Positions 26,894 to 34,430 of a stretch of 64,000 bases of DNA are shown piece by piece. The DNA is from Paenibacillus plantiphilus (lineage in GTDB: Bacteria; Bacillota; Bacilli; Paenibacillales; Paenibacillaceae): positions 62,001 to 126,000 of the forward strand of contig NZ_CAKMMF010000013.1 of NCBI RefSeq assembly GCF_927798095.1, written 5' to 3'. The number at the start of each line of letters is the position of its first letter. Position 1 is the stretch's first letter. The notes below the pieces were generated by a model. It did no database searches and was not told where the DNA came from. It was given only the letters and a program-made list of their open reading frames with translations. The translations under genes and the position numbers were made by a program.

Positions 26894-27340
26894 CTAATCG
26901 GCAAGGCTGGCAGCAATTGGCGGCAAACAGGGGCCAGGGACATCGCTCCCCATCGCAAACTGCCGGATGTTGCTTATGCGCGATTCAGCGGTGGTCGTTT
27001 GACCACATCCTATCAGCAATAGCGCAGTACCGCTCATAGCGAGAACCTTAATGCAGCCAACACGAATACAGGGCTGCCTGTTCTGCCTGTGAAGGACGAC
27101 ACGATTATCTTCGTCTGGAGATTCAATAAGGCTGGGCAGCGGACGATCAAATATTTCGTACGATTCGAGATAGAATTCTCCACCCTGAATATGATCAACC
27201 TCTCGCTGTACAGCAAGTCCCAGCAGCGAGGCTTTCACTTCCTTGCGGTCCCCCAATTGAATAATCGAAGAGCTGGCAGCGCTATCGACGATCAGCGCGC
27301 CCAGCTCAGATGTCCGAATAGGGTAGTCGGCATTAATCAT
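26894..27340 (-). CDS. gerPE: Spore germination protein GerPE
   Basis: 148 residues. The N-terminal half (SELGALIVDSAASSSIIQLGDRKEV) has the GerP-type core 'v.s...sSsviqlGD', followed by LAVQREVDHIQGGEFYLESYEIFDRPLP. The last 50 residues (NRQPCIRVGCIKVLAMSGTALLLIGCGQ) repeat the same core pattern, as in GerPE. Overlaps gerPD by 8 bases. GerP proteins let germinants pass the spore coat. No gerPF follows in this window; the next gene is the yjcZ-type gene. Confidence 0.85.
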   Translation of the reverse strand: MINADYPIRTSELGALIVDSAASSSIIQLGDRKEVKASLLGLAVQREVDHIQGGEFYLESYEIFDRPLPSLIESPDEDNRVVLHRQNRQPCIRVGCIKVLAMSGTALLLIGCGQTTTAESRISNIRQFAMGSDVPGPCLPPIAASLAD

Positions 27341-27533
27341 TCCCGGCCTCTACTCCAACTTCTTCATCCTCTACAGGACTTCCAAGCGGAACGAGCGGGC
27401 CGACGATAACCGACTCGGGAGGCGTGTCGAACATCGAGTACAATGTGACCTGTTCCGTATCACCGACCTGAAGCAATGAGGCGCTTGCTATGGCTGTCAT
27501 CTGAATGCAGCCGACCTGAAGGCCGTGGTTCAC
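27333..27533 (-). CDS. gerPD: Spore germination protein GerPD
   Basis: 66 residues from GTG 27533. Conserved GerPD features: LQVGCIQMTAIASASLLQVGD and FDTPPESVIVGPLVPL. The conserved family opening (roughly M-FNVVN) is encoded just upstream in frame as QFNLVN, and an AAGGAGGTG site sits before that, so translation probably starts at CTG 27551 or ATT 27548 and not at the GTG. The upstream start would overlap the gerPC stop (CTGA). Fourth gene of gerPA-PB-PC-PD-PE. Role: permeability of the coat to germinants. Confidence 0.85.
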   Translation of the reverse strand: MNHGLQVGCIQMTAIASASLLQVGDTEQVTLYSMFDTPPESVIVGPLVPLGSPVEDEEVGVEAGND

Positions 27534-27547
27534 AAGGTTGAATTGAA

Positions 27548-28336
27548 TCAGGATGAAACACCTCCTTGTTGATTGTTTGCTGTTTTAAGCCTCGTAATAT
27601 AACTTTGAAGAGCGGCATCAATATCACGCGTTGTTTTGGCTGTGACATTGGCATGCACTTGCGCGAGCATACTTTCATTCGAGCCCTCGACAGGTGCTTG
27701 ATTGGACTTGGCTGCGGTTTGCATGTAATAGTTGATGCGCGAGTCGATCTGTCTGCGGATATCGCCAAGAATAAGATTCCGATGATAGGGGTCAAGAGAC
27801 AGGCCGCACTCGGCCTCCAGCTGTGCAAGCTTCTGTGGGGCTACTGTTGTTAAGTACAGATCAACATCTCGTCGAATTTCAGGGTAAGGGGGCTGAGTCA
27901 TAGCGCCGTTCAGGTCGTTGGATGGATTCATTCCAAGGAATGGTGCAGAAGCATTGGCGGGTTCATTGAGATCTGTCAATCCTTTCACTTCGCTTTGCTT
28001 CATCATACCGTGGTGAAGGGGGGAGGACCCGTTAGGGATTACAACCTGCCCAATCTCCTTGAACTGCTCGTCAGTCGGCGGTGTCATGCCAATATTGAGC
28101 GTACCGTCCAGCTTCTCTACCTTTAATTGGTCAAAATGGTATTCCAAACGCTCAACATTATACATCGGTTTGGATTCGGCTGACGTGACGCGTTCCATAA
28201 GTACGGTCATCTCATTATTGAGCTTCTGAAGAGCGGCTTGCTGCTGTGCCACCGTGCCGGCAAGCTGCTGGAGCTGGCGGGACATCGCTGTCCACATTTC
28301 CCATGGGGAATAGCTAGGTCCATTCGTAGGCTGCAT
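27548..28336 (-). CDS. gerPC: Spore germination protein GerPC
   Basis: 262 residues, longer than the about 205 of B. subtilis GerPC. It opens with SPWEMWTAMSRQLQQLAGTV and a coiled coil (about 15-50, with repeated Q/L), then VERLEYHFDQLKVEKLDGTLNIGMTPP, the most conserved GerPC segment. The middle (about 95-150) is a low-conservation linker, and the C-terminal helix region binds in the GerP complex of the spore coat. Gap of 18 bases from gerPB. Start ATG is preceded by GAGGTGATC. Confidence 0.9.
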   Translation of the reverse strand: MQPTNGPSYSPWEMWTAMSRQLQQLAGTVAQQQAALQKLNNEMTVLMERVTSAESKPMYNVERLEYHFDQLKVEKLDGTLNIGMTPPTDEQFKEIGQVVIPNGSSPLHHGMMKQSEVKGLTDLNEPANASAPFLGMNPSNDLNGAMTQPPYPEIRRDVDLYLTTVAPQKLAQLEAECGLSLDPYHRNLILGDIRRQIDSRINYYMQTAAKSNQAPVEGSNESMLAQVHANVTAKTTRDIDAALQSYITRLKTANNQQGGVSS

Positions 28337-28354
28337 CTATGATCACCTCGATCC

Positions 28355-28558
28355 TTATACAGGATTTGGAAGCGGGACAAAGGAAAGCGGGTTATCTCCT
28401 CCGAGCTGCGGGGCGGGCTCTGTAAAACCGCCCGTATTAGATAGCTGCGACAATGACCGAATAGAGCCAGCTGCGCCAACCTGCAGCACGGAGGAATTCG
28501 TCACACTGTCTACACGCAGCTGATGGATTGTAATTTGCTGATGGACGGTCAGGCTCAT
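28355..28558 (-). CDS. gerPB: Spore germination protein GerPB
   Basis: 67 residues, typical size. Core: TVHQQITIHQLRVDSVTNSS then VLQVGAAGSIRSLSQLSNTGGF, matching the GerPB family opening 'y.q.i.i..l.i..i.nsSvlqiGsaG.i...s.lyNTGg'. Its ATG overlaps the gerPA stop by four bases (ATGA), implying coupled translation. Part of the coat permeability complex. Confidence 0.92.
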   Translation of the reverse strand: MSLTVHQQITIHQLRVDSVTNSSVLQVGAAGSIRSLSQLSNTGGFTEPAPQLGGDNPLSFVPLPNPV

Positions 28559-28800
28559 ACGATTCCTCCTACCCCGCTGTTCCCAATATTGTTCTCCGCA
28601 CTGTCTTGAACATCCTGGTCACTTGTGTTCGTAGCGCTTGCCCCGGTATTGGAATTCGCCAGGCTGCCAGTCAGGAAGGATCCGGATCCGGCGTAGGTCT
28701 TGGAAGTACTGGAGGGCGACAGCTGCAGCGCATCGCCGAACTGCACGATGGAGCTGGAGCCAACACTGATGATTTTGACAAAACCGACGATTGAAGGCAT
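28555..28800 (-). CDS. gerPA: Spore germination protein GerPA/GerPF family
   Basis: 81 residues. Opens MPSIVGFVKIISVGSSSIVQ followed by FGDALQLSPSSTSKTYAGSGSF, the shared pattern of GerPA and GerPF. Position at the head of the operon argues for gerPA. The Asn/Ser tail with NNIGNSGVGGIV is typical. Expressed in the mother cell; a sigma-K-like promoter lies 47-72 bases upstream. Confidence 0.9.
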   Translation of the reverse strand: MPSIVGFVKIISVGSSSIVQFGDALQLSPSSTSKTYAGSGSFLTGSLANSNTGASATNTSDQDVQDSAENNIGNSGVGGIV

Positions 28801-28846
28801 ATTCGATTGCTCACTCCTTCATGTTGGTGCATGGGGCTGATGTTAC

Positions 28847-28872
28847 ATGGTATGCGGCATCCGCCTATAGGT
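28847..28872 (-). promoter_or_regulatory. Sigma-K-like promoter of the gerP operon
   Basis: On the minus strand AC (28871-28872), 16 bases, then CATACCAT (28847-28854), an exact fit to AC-N16-17-CATANNNT. B. subtilis gerP is transcribed from a sigma-K promoter, which supports the call. Confidence 0.7.
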
Positions 28873-29017
28873 TCCATTACGCTTTCCGTTGAACGATGGC
28901 GGTGAAATTGTCACGAATTTGTTTGACTTTCCACAAGTAAACTTCTGGTTTAAAGGCAGGGTATTCGCTTATAATAGAAATTAAAGATTAAGACTTGTAT
29001 TCAAGGGAGTGTTTGAC

Positions 29018-29218
29018 TTGTCACTTGTAGATGTCAGCAACGTGTCTGCGGGCTTGTTCATTACGGGAGCCATATTTATTCTGCTTATCTTCTCACTGCT
29101 TAGCTTCGGTATTCTGAAGATGTTCCAGCAGCAAGTTCGTACAGGCTGGTACAGCTTTGCTGGCGCAGTCGTGAGCAGCGTTGTATTCGGATTGATTCTG
29201 AATCAATGGTTTATCTGA
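29018..29218 (+). CDS. Small two-helix membrane protein
   Basis: 66 residues from TTG 29018, eight bases after AAGGGAG; the in-frame GTG at 29009 overlaps that site. Two hydrophobic helices (about 10-34 and 44-64) with a short loop QQQVRTGWYS between them. No family recognised. Followed by a strong terminator, so it is a single-gene transcript, divergent from the gerP operon. Confidence 0.7.
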   Translation: MSLVDVSNVSAGLFITGAIFILLIFSLLSFGILKMFQQQVRTGWYSFAGAVVSSVVFGLILNQWFI

Positions 29219-29276
29219 CGGAGCTGCACCGGCTGTGCTGTGTTGCGATGCAGAACAATAGTTATTAGCAATTGTG

Positions 29277-29300
29277 AGCTGCCGACAGGCAGCTTTTTTT
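29277..29300 (+). terminator. Rho-independent terminator
   Basis: AGCTGCC, loop GACA, GGCAGCT followed by seven Ts. Ends the small membrane protein transcript. Confidence 0.9.
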
Positions 29301-29328
29301 AACCTTGCGGGGCGGGGCGTCGATGCAG

Positions 29329-29560
29329 GAGGCTGCTGTAAGCGGATAAATCCTGCTTAAAGCTGCTGAAAGGATCGCGATCGGTCGTATAAGCTGGAAA
29401 AAACGTCTTACAGCGCGAGCGAGCGAGTGAAATGGGCTTCGATGGAGATGATAAGCAGATAAAAACCGCTTACAGCTATTAGAAAGTGTGCGCTCCTCCG
29501 TATAAGCCGGAAAAATCGTTTTACAGCCCGGCCCGAAGGAGTGAATGAGATGTGCTTGGA
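29329..29560. repeat. Three to four degenerate copies of a 65-bp intergenic repeat
   Basis: The motif TATAAGC-n-GGAAAAA-n-CG followed by TTACAGC recurs at about 29388, 29442 and 29502, with a fourth weaker version at 29331 (GTAAGCGGATAAATCC). Copies diverge and have no open reading frame with a start. This looks like a decayed dispersed repeat family, similar in character to those at 2.5 and 42.5 kb. Nothing else is seen in the gap 29301-29620. Confidence 0.65.
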
Positions 29561-29620
29561 GTATTGCAGAGGTGCACTAGGATGCGAGTTTGAAGTTACA
29601 TCTATTATCCAATCCAAAGG

Positions 29621-29647
29621 ACCGTCAGGATGAACGGACGGTTTTTC
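29621..29647 (+). terminator. Terminator-like hairpin upstream of the Hsp20-like gene
   Basis: ACCGTC (29621-29626) and GACGGT (29637-29642) with a T-run to 29646. It lies in front of the Hsp20-like gene and argues that translation does not begin upstream of it. It may stop read-through from the left or attenuate the gene. Confidence 0.55.
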
Positions 29648-29724
29648 TTATTAGAGCGATGTTCTTGCGGCGTGAAAATCAACTGAGCAGCATCGGCAAT
29701 AAGACTGCACTGAATGGGCAGAGA

Positions 29725-30201
29725 ATGAATAAACTGAACTATTCCATTAACGCGGTGGTGATTGCTTTGAGCAGTGATGATTTCGACCCGTTTGCCTCCA
29801 TAGAATTCGATAAGTTCTTTAATGGTAAGATGCCATTTCCTTTTGAACCCGGCAATCCATCCAATTGGTTTAACGATTATGTACGCAATATGCTGGTGAA
29901 GCCAGTGAAGGCACATGGATCAAATGGACGGCTGCCTGCCGAAATATTCGAAACCCACCGTTTTCTTATCGTGCGGATCAAGCTCCCGGAATCGGTTGAA
30001 CTGAATAAAGTCAGAGTGATGGCAAGCTCCTACAGCGTTAAATTGCAAGGCTTGCCAGATTCGAAGGGACAGCTGATCAGGCTGCCCAAATTAGTTGAAG
30101 CCCGAAGCGGCAAAGTGCTCCTCAAGGAGCAAGTGCTCCAGATTAAGCTGAGGAAGCGTAATACAGGCGAGCAGTTCTATGAGCTGTTTATTCGGGAATA
30201 A
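29725..30201 (+). CDS. Hsp20/alpha-crystallin-like protein
   Basis: 158 residues from ATG 29725 (MNKLNYSIN); other in-frame starts are ATG 29659 and TTG 29590, the latter upstream of a terminator-like hairpin. No start has a strong ribosome-binding site. The N-terminal region mentions NWFNDYVRNML; the C-terminal part (about 75-158) has EIFETHRFLIVRIKLPESVE, VRVMASSYSVKLQG and LLKEQVLQIKLRKR, the strand pattern of an alpha-crystallin domain as in CotP/CotM-type spore proteins. The family is inferred from this pattern, not from a strong signature. Confidence 0.6.
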   Translation: MNKLNYSINAVVIALSSDDFDPFASIEFDKFFNGKMPFPFEPGNPSNWFNDYVRNMLVKPVKAHGSNGRLPAEIFETHRFLIVRIKLPESVELNKVRVMASSYSVKLQGLPDSKGQLIRLPKLVEARSGKVLLKEQVLQIKLRKRNTGEQFYELFIRE

Positions 30202-30203
30202 AG

Positions 30204-30235
30204 AAGAGACCACCCAGAAATCTGGATGGTCTCTT
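30204..30235. terminator. Bidirectional terminator hairpin
   Basis: AAGAGACCA (30204-30212) pairs with TGGTCTCTT (30227-30235), with an inner stem CCAGA/TCTGG. It lies between the convergent Hsp20-like gene and the second yjcZ-type gene. Confidence 0.7.
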
Positions 30236-30239
30236 GTCA

Positions 30240-30383
30240 TTAGCAGAGGATGGATCGGCTAATGATTACGAGCAGAATGAAGAGAACTAGAATAACACCC
30301 GCGCTTGTGAAACATCCGCCTATCGGGGATACATTTTTGCATTTATCGAAAGCTCCACCAACGCCACCATAACCATATGACAA
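30240..30383 (-). CDS. YjcZ-type small sporulation protein, second copy
   Basis: 47 residues from TTG 30383, preceded by AAAGGAG. Sequence: MSYGYGGVGGAFDKCK head, IGGCF, then the helix TSAGVILVLFILLVII and a short polar tail. The helix is nearly identical to that of the copy at 26627-26776, and the SYGYGG opening is typical of the YjcZ family. Upstream, CATAGTAT (minus strand, around 30419-30426) matches the sigma-K -10, but AC is not at the right distance. Too short for most gene callers. Confidence 0.85.
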   Translation of the reverse strand: MSYGYGGVGGAFDKCKNVSPIGGCFTSAGVILVLFILLVIISRSILC

Positions 30384-30625
30384 TGAAATCAGCTCCTTTA
30401 GGTTTGAATTCCCTACATACTATGAATGCGCTCCTGCGGATGCCTGTGCTCCTGTACGTATAGTGAAGGGACCTATTTTTGAGCTTTATTGTTCATTTCC
30501 TCGTATCGTGGTTAAAAATAGTCAATAAACCAAGTTGCCATTACATAAGATGGAGTATAAGATATTAATATGAGGGAATATTCAGAACATTTCGCCAATC
30601 ACTAAGAGCTGGGGAGGGATTGCCG

Positions 30626-31222
30626 ATGAACAAGAGCCATGAAGTAGAATATTGCAACCTGGAGCTGCGATTCGACCGCCGGCAAATCCAGAATCTGATT
30701 AGGGATTTGATTCAGGAAGGGTATTCGCTTTATTGGAGCGAAACGGATGTATTTTTCCTCATATCAGTACGAAGCGGTCGCAAGCTGGTGAAGCTCCGGT
30801 TTCAACGGGTGCGCAACCGATACAAAATTATAGGCGACTACATTATCAAGGATGAGAAGCTGTCCGAGCTGCTTGAGAAGCTCATCAATGATTCACGCGG
30901 TCACGCAGTGGTTAAACGATTCAAAGACCGTCAAATTGTTATTGAGAACATCATGTTCGGCGAAATTATTCGACTCGTGGAGGTGTCTGGTATGGAGCAT
31001 CGAATTATTTATCAGAAGAAACCATTCGTAACGGTTGAAGAAGTAATACAGGCGTTTCAGTCGAAGCGGGCAGAGGAAAGAGCGATTGTTCTGCGAATGG
31101 AGCTGGATTATGAGCTTTCTGTCCTTCATGAGGCGATTACAGCTGGGCGCGAAGAGGATGCGGCCTTATCTAAGGAACGTCTAAATACGTTAAGAACTGA
31201 GATGATACAGCTTGAGTTGTAA
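30626..31222 (+). CDS. Conserved-looking hypothetical protein
   Basis: 198 residues from ATG 30626, seven bases after GGGGAGGG; a TTG at 30620 is too close to that site. Predominantly charged, mixed alpha/beta, no membrane segment or signal. Segments such as LELRFDRRQIQNLIRDLIQE, YSLYWSETDVFFLISVRSG and RNRYKIIGDYIIKDEKLSEL suggest a compact domain followed by a helical C-terminus (about 140-198). I believe similar proteins occur across Paenibacillaceae but cannot name the family. A terminator follows at 31249. Confidence 0.75.
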   Translation: MNKSHEVEYCNLELRFDRRQIQNLIRDLIQEGYSLYWSETDVFFLISVRSGRKLVKLRFQRVRNRYKIIGDYIIKDEKLSELLEKLINDSRGHAVVKRFKDRQIVIENIMFGEIIRLVEVSGMEHRIIYQKKPFVTVEEVIQAFQSKRAEERAIVLRMELDYELSVLHEAITAGREEDAALSKERLNTLRTEMIQLEL

Positions 31223-31248
31223 AAGAATCAATCGAATAATTGCAAGAG

Positions 31249-31292
31249 AATAAGCTTCCGGGGCGATAAGGACCGGGAGCTTATTTATTTTT
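31249..31292 (+). terminator. Rho-independent terminator
   Basis: AATAAGCTTCCGG (31249-31261) pairs with CCGGGAGCTTATT (31273-31285) with one bulge and is followed by TATTTTTC. Ends the 198-residue gene. Confidence 0.85.
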
Positions 31293-31312
31293 CATATAAA
31301 TTATCCATAAAT

Positions 31313-31462
31313 GTGACTTTTTCGTTAAATGAAGCGAAAGACAGAGCGATTCTGATGTTGGTCAAGCCAAACGGGGGTGTCATAGTGATTGACATGAAGT
31401 CAAAGACTGACAATAATCTTCGACAATGGTACGTGGAAGGTGAAGCGCATCGGTTGAAATAA
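31313..31462 (+). CDS. Possible small protein (49 residues)
   Basis: A frame from GTG 31313 to TAA 31462 encodes a mixed polar peptide: TFSLNEAKDRAILMLVKPNG then GVIVIDMKSKTDNN and WYVEGEAHRLK. No clear ribosome-binding site is seen before the GTG, and ATG 31358 or GTG 31385 would be alternative starts. It lies between two terminators, the second ending 56 bases after its stop, so a short transcript from here is plausible. It may be a real small gene, a relic of a larger one, or chance. Confidence 0.35.
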   Translation: MTFSLNEAKDRAILMLVKPNGGVIVIDMKSKTDNNLRQWYVEGEAHRLK

Positions 31463-31471
31463 AAACCATCG

Positions 31472-31518
31472 AGCAAAGCGGAAATTCTGATAAACGGATT
31501 TCCGTTTTGCTATTTTTT
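31472..31518 (+). terminator. Rho-independent terminator
   Basis: AGCAAAGCGGAAAT (31472-31485) and ATTTCCGTTTTGCT (31498-31511) pair with one wobble; ATTTTTTCG follows. The nearest upstream coding candidate is the 49-residue frame at 31313. Confidence 0.85.
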
Positions 31519-31655
31519 CGATGTCATAGAACATTTTTCTGCATTATGGTTTTCATTCCCGAGTAAAAAGAGTAAAATAGGGATATTGTGTGCGCAGAGC
31601 CTTTGACGCACGAGAGAAGTAATCACAATAACGAGAAAAGGGATGGAAGAACCAT

Positions 31656-33068
31656 ATGTCTAAACAGCAAATCGGTGTAATTGGTTTGGCCGTAATGGGC
31701 AAGAACCTCGCGCTCAACATTGAAAGCAGAGGATTCACTGTATCGGTGTTCAACCGCTCGCGGGAGAAGACGGATGACTTGCTGAAAGAAGCGGCAGGCA
31801 AGAATCTGGTTGGTACATTCACGATTGAAGAGTTCGTTCAATCACTCGAAACACCACGCAAAATTCTCATCATGGTTCAAGCAGGCGCAGGTACAGACGC
31901 AACTATCGATTCGCTCGTGCCGCTTCTGGATGAGGGCGACATCATTATTGACGGCGGCAATGCCTATTTCCCTGATACACAACGACGCAGCAAGGATCTG
32001 GAAGCGAAAAAAATCCGCTTCATCGGTACAGGTGTATCCGGCGGCGAAGAAGGCGCACTGAAAGGACCGTCCATCATGCCGGGCGGCCAACAATCCGCAT
32101 ATGAGCTTGTTGAGCCGATTCTGAAAGCTATCTCTGCCAAGGTTGGCGACGATGCTTGCTGTACATACATCGGTCCAGATGGCGCCGGACACTATGTCAA
32201 AATGGTGCATAACGGTATCGAATACGGCGATATGCAACTGATCTGCGAAGCCTACGATCTGCTCAAGAACGTTCTTGGCGTAGGAACGGAAGAGCTTCAC
32301 CAGATCTTTACCGAATGGAACAAAGGCGAGCTCGACAGCTATCTGATCGAGATTACCGCTGATATATTCTCCAAGTATGACCCAGAGACGGGCAAGCCTA
32401 TGGTAGACGTCATTCTGGATTCCGCAGGCCAGAAGGGCACAGGCAAATGGACAAGCCAGAGCGCGCTTGATCTTGGTGTGCCGCTGTCCATTATTACAGA
32501 ATCGGTCTTCTCGCGTTTTCTCTCCGCACTTAAGGAAGAGCGCGTAGCGGCCAGCAAGCTGCTGAAGGGACCACAAACAACACCTTTCCAAGGAGACAAG
32601 GCAGCATTTATCGAAGCCGTTCGCAAAGCGCTGTTCGCGAGCAAAATCTGCTCCTACGCGCAAGGCTTCGCTCAAATGCGCGCAGCTTCCGACGAATACG
32701 GCTGGGACCTTCGCTACGGAGATATCGCAATGATCTTCCGCGGCGGCTGCATCATCCGCGCAGGCTTCCTGCAGAACATCAAGGATGCTTATGATCGCGA
32801 TCCAGCGCTTCGCAACCTGCTGCTCGACTCTTACTTCCAAGAGATCGTGCAATCGTATCAAGGCGCATGGCGTGAAGTTGTTTCGACGGCTGTACAGTAT
32901 GGCGTTCCGGTTCCTGGATTTTCCACTGCGTTGTCCTACTATGACAGCTACCGGACAGAGCGTCTGCCAGCCAACCTGCTGCAAGCGCAGCGCGACTACT
33001 TCGGCGCGCATACGTTCAAGCGTCTGGACAAGGAAGGCTCGTTCCACTTCAACTGGATGCAATCTTAA
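31656..33068 (+). CDS. gnd: 6-phosphogluconate dehydrogenase, decarboxylating
   Basis: 470 residues, the long (homodimeric) class. N-terminal NADP-binding loop [15 protein letters not shown] with NRSREKTD; substrate site [21 protein letters not shown] and [16 protein letters not shown] with the catalytic Lys and Asn; C-terminal [16 protein letters not shown]. It converts 6-phosphogluconate to ribulose-5-phosphate, CO2 and NADPH in the oxidative pentose phosphate pathway. Single gene; the next gene is convergent six bases from its stop. Long antisense frames over it are codon-bias shadows. Confidence 0.97.
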   Translation: MSKQQIGVIGLAVMGKNLALNIESRGFTVSVFNRSREKTDDLLKEAAGKNLVGTFTIEEFVQSLETPRKILIMVQAGAGTDATIDSLVPLLDEGDIIIDGGNAYFPDTQRRSKDLEAKKIRFIGTGVSGGEEGALKGPSIMPGGQQSAYELVEPILKAISAKVGDDACCTYIGPDGAGHYVKMVHNGIEYGDMQLICEAYDLLKNVLGVGTEELHQIFTEWNKGELDSYLIEITADIFSKYDPETGKPMVDVILDSAGQKGTGKWTSQSALDLGVPLSIITESVFSRFLSALKEERVAASKLLKGPQTTPFQGDKAAFIEAVRKALFASKICSYAQGFAQMRAASDEYGWDLRYGDIAMIFRGGCIIRAGFLQNIKDAYDRDPALRNLLLDSYFQEIVQSYQGAWREVVSTAVQYGVPVPGFSTALSYYDSYRTERLPANLLQAQRDYFGAHTFKRLDKEGSFHFNWMQS

Positions 33069-33074
33069 TTGCAG

Positions 33075-33374
33075 TTAATCCGTGAGCGGCCGCAAGCCGG
33101 ACATTGCTTCTGACAAGCAGGCGCGCAGACGGTCAGCCTCATGGCTGCAGCCGCTGCGCTGCTTGATCAGAATCATGGATGCTTCGGCGAAGCTTTGAAA
33201 ATTACGCAATAATCGTGGCTGGGGGAGACTGAGCAATTCAGGCGCTTCGTCAGCCACTTTCTTTTTTATATACTCCAACATCCAGACAACATCGTCCCGG
33301 CACAATGGGTAATCGGGATGAAGGATTTTGTTGATTCGTTCCTGCATGAACTGAGGCTGATGATTAGGGGGCAT
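33075..33374 (-). CDS. Small hypothetical protein
   Basis: 99 residues, helical and charged: MPPNHQPQFMQERINKILHP then DDVVWMLEYIKKKVADEAPE and a C-terminal stretch with SCSHEADRLRACLSEAM-type cysteines. No family recognised. TAGGAG lies about 8 bases before its ATG, which supports translation. It is convergent with gnd and divergent from aroK. Confidence 0.65.
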   Translation of the reverse strand: MPPNHQPQFMQERINKILHPDYPLCRDDVVWMLEYIKKKVADEAPELLSLPQPRLLRNFQSFAEASMILIKQRSGCSHEADRLRACLSEAMSGLRPLTD

Positions 33375-33531
33375 AAGGGTCGCTCCTAACTATAGGCTGA
33401 GATCTCCGTATAGTATCATCTCTACGGCAAAAACCACTTTTTTATACCCGCAAATACATAATAAATGGTATGATATTTCAAGATGAACATAATTGGCATC
33501 TGCTCATAATTAAGAAGGAGCATATCTCGCA

Positions 33532-34056
33532 ATGAAGGACAATCAACGAACACATATTGTGCTTATTGGTTTCATGGGAACAGGCAAATCAACAGTGAGC
33601 GAGCTGCTTGCAGAGCGTTTAAGCTGCGAGGCAGTCGACATCGATGCTGTTATTATTGAACGTGAAGGGATGCCGATTTCGGACATATTCGCGACCAAAG
33701 GTGAAGCGGCGTTCCGCACAGCGGAATCGGAAGCACTCTCGGATGTGCTGCAAAGGGAGCATATGGGGGTCATAGCAACCGGTGGCGGAGCTGTGCTTGC
33801 GTCTCAGAATCGGGAGATGATGTTGAAGTTCGGCTTTGTTGTCAATCTTCACGCTTCGGCGGAATTGATTATAGAGCGTGTAAGCCAGGACACCTCAAGA
33901 CCGCTGCTTCAAGGTGATGTAAGCCAGCGTGTGCACAAGCTGCTGGAGGATCGCAAGCATGCCTATGATTTCGCCCATTGTACCATCGATACAGAGAGTA
34001 TGACTCCCGCTCAGGTTGCGGATGCGATAGTATTGGAATGGCGTCTTCTGTTTTGA
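33532..34056 (+). CDS. aroK: Shikimate kinase
   Basis: 174 residues. Walker A loop GFMGTGKSTVSELLA near residue 13-27, DIDAVIIEREG (metal/shikimate), FRTAESEAL, and GGGAVLASQNREMM with the family's glycine triplet, then DTSRPLLQG lid region. It phosphorylates shikimate with ATP in aromatic amino acid synthesis. The last 19 bases overlap the first fluoride-channel gene. An extended -10 element TGGTATGAT lies at 33466-33474. The pathway step after it, EPSP synthase, is encoded by the aroA-like gene 770 bases downstream. Confidence 0.95.
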   Translation: MKDNQRTHIVLIGFMGTGKSTVSELLAERLSCEAVDIDAVIIEREGMPISDIFATKGEAAFRTAESEALSDVLQREHMGVIATGGGAVLASQNREMMLKFGFVVNLHASAELIIERVSQDTSRPLLQGDVSQRVHKLLEDRKHAYDFAHCTIDTESMTPAQVADAIVLEWRLLF

Positions 34057-34430
34057 GAATCTGGGTCTCGATCCTAATGTTCGGAGCGCTCGGCGCAGTA
34101 TCCAGATATGGCATCAGCCTGCTGGTCCCTCATCATGATCCTGCGGGCTGGCCTTGGGCAACCTTCCTCATTAATGTTGTCGGCAGCTTGGCTTTAGGCG
34201 TGACGCTCGCACTCGCTGCTCGCAACAATCTAAGCATGGTGTGGAGAGAGGGAGTCGGCACCGGATTTCTTGGCGCGTTCACAACCTTCTCGGCTTATAG
34301 CATGGAGACCGTCCGGCTTGTACAATCCGGCAGTGTGCTGCTTGCTGTTCTCTATGCCTTCTCCAGCATTCTCCTTGGCGTCTGTGCAGCATTAGCAGGC
34401 ATGACAGCAGCCAGAAAGAAGGAAGCGTGA
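34038..34430 (+). CDS. crcB: Fluoride channel subunit CrcB/Fluc, first copy
   Basis: 130 residues from ATG 34038, inside the end of aroK. Four membrane helices with family signatures GALGAVSRYGI, ATFLINVVGSLALG and GTGFLGAFTTFSAYSMET. Fluc proteins are dual-topology fluoride exporters; Gram-positive genomes often carry two genes whose products form a heterodimer. The second gene overlaps its stop codon. No fluoride riboswitch was recognised in the 157 bases before aroK. Confidence 0.93.
   Translation: MASSVLRIWVSILMFGALGAVSRYGISLLVPHHDPAGWPWATFLINVVGSLALGVTLALAARNNLSMVWREGVGTGFLGAFTTFSAYSMETVRLVQSGSVLLAVLYAFSSILLGVCAALAGMTAARKKEA

Noticed and set aside
31842-33062. 406-codon minus-strand open frame opposite gnd
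   Set aside because: Fully covered by gnd on the plus strand; the peptide is rich in Cys, His and Arg with no recognisable domain. Typical antisense shadow of a strongly biased gene.
33375-33531. Fluoride riboswitch before aroK-crcB-crcB
   Set aside because: Looked for the conserved fluoride-riboswitch sequence and pseudoknot pairing and did not recognise them; only an extended -10 element was seen.
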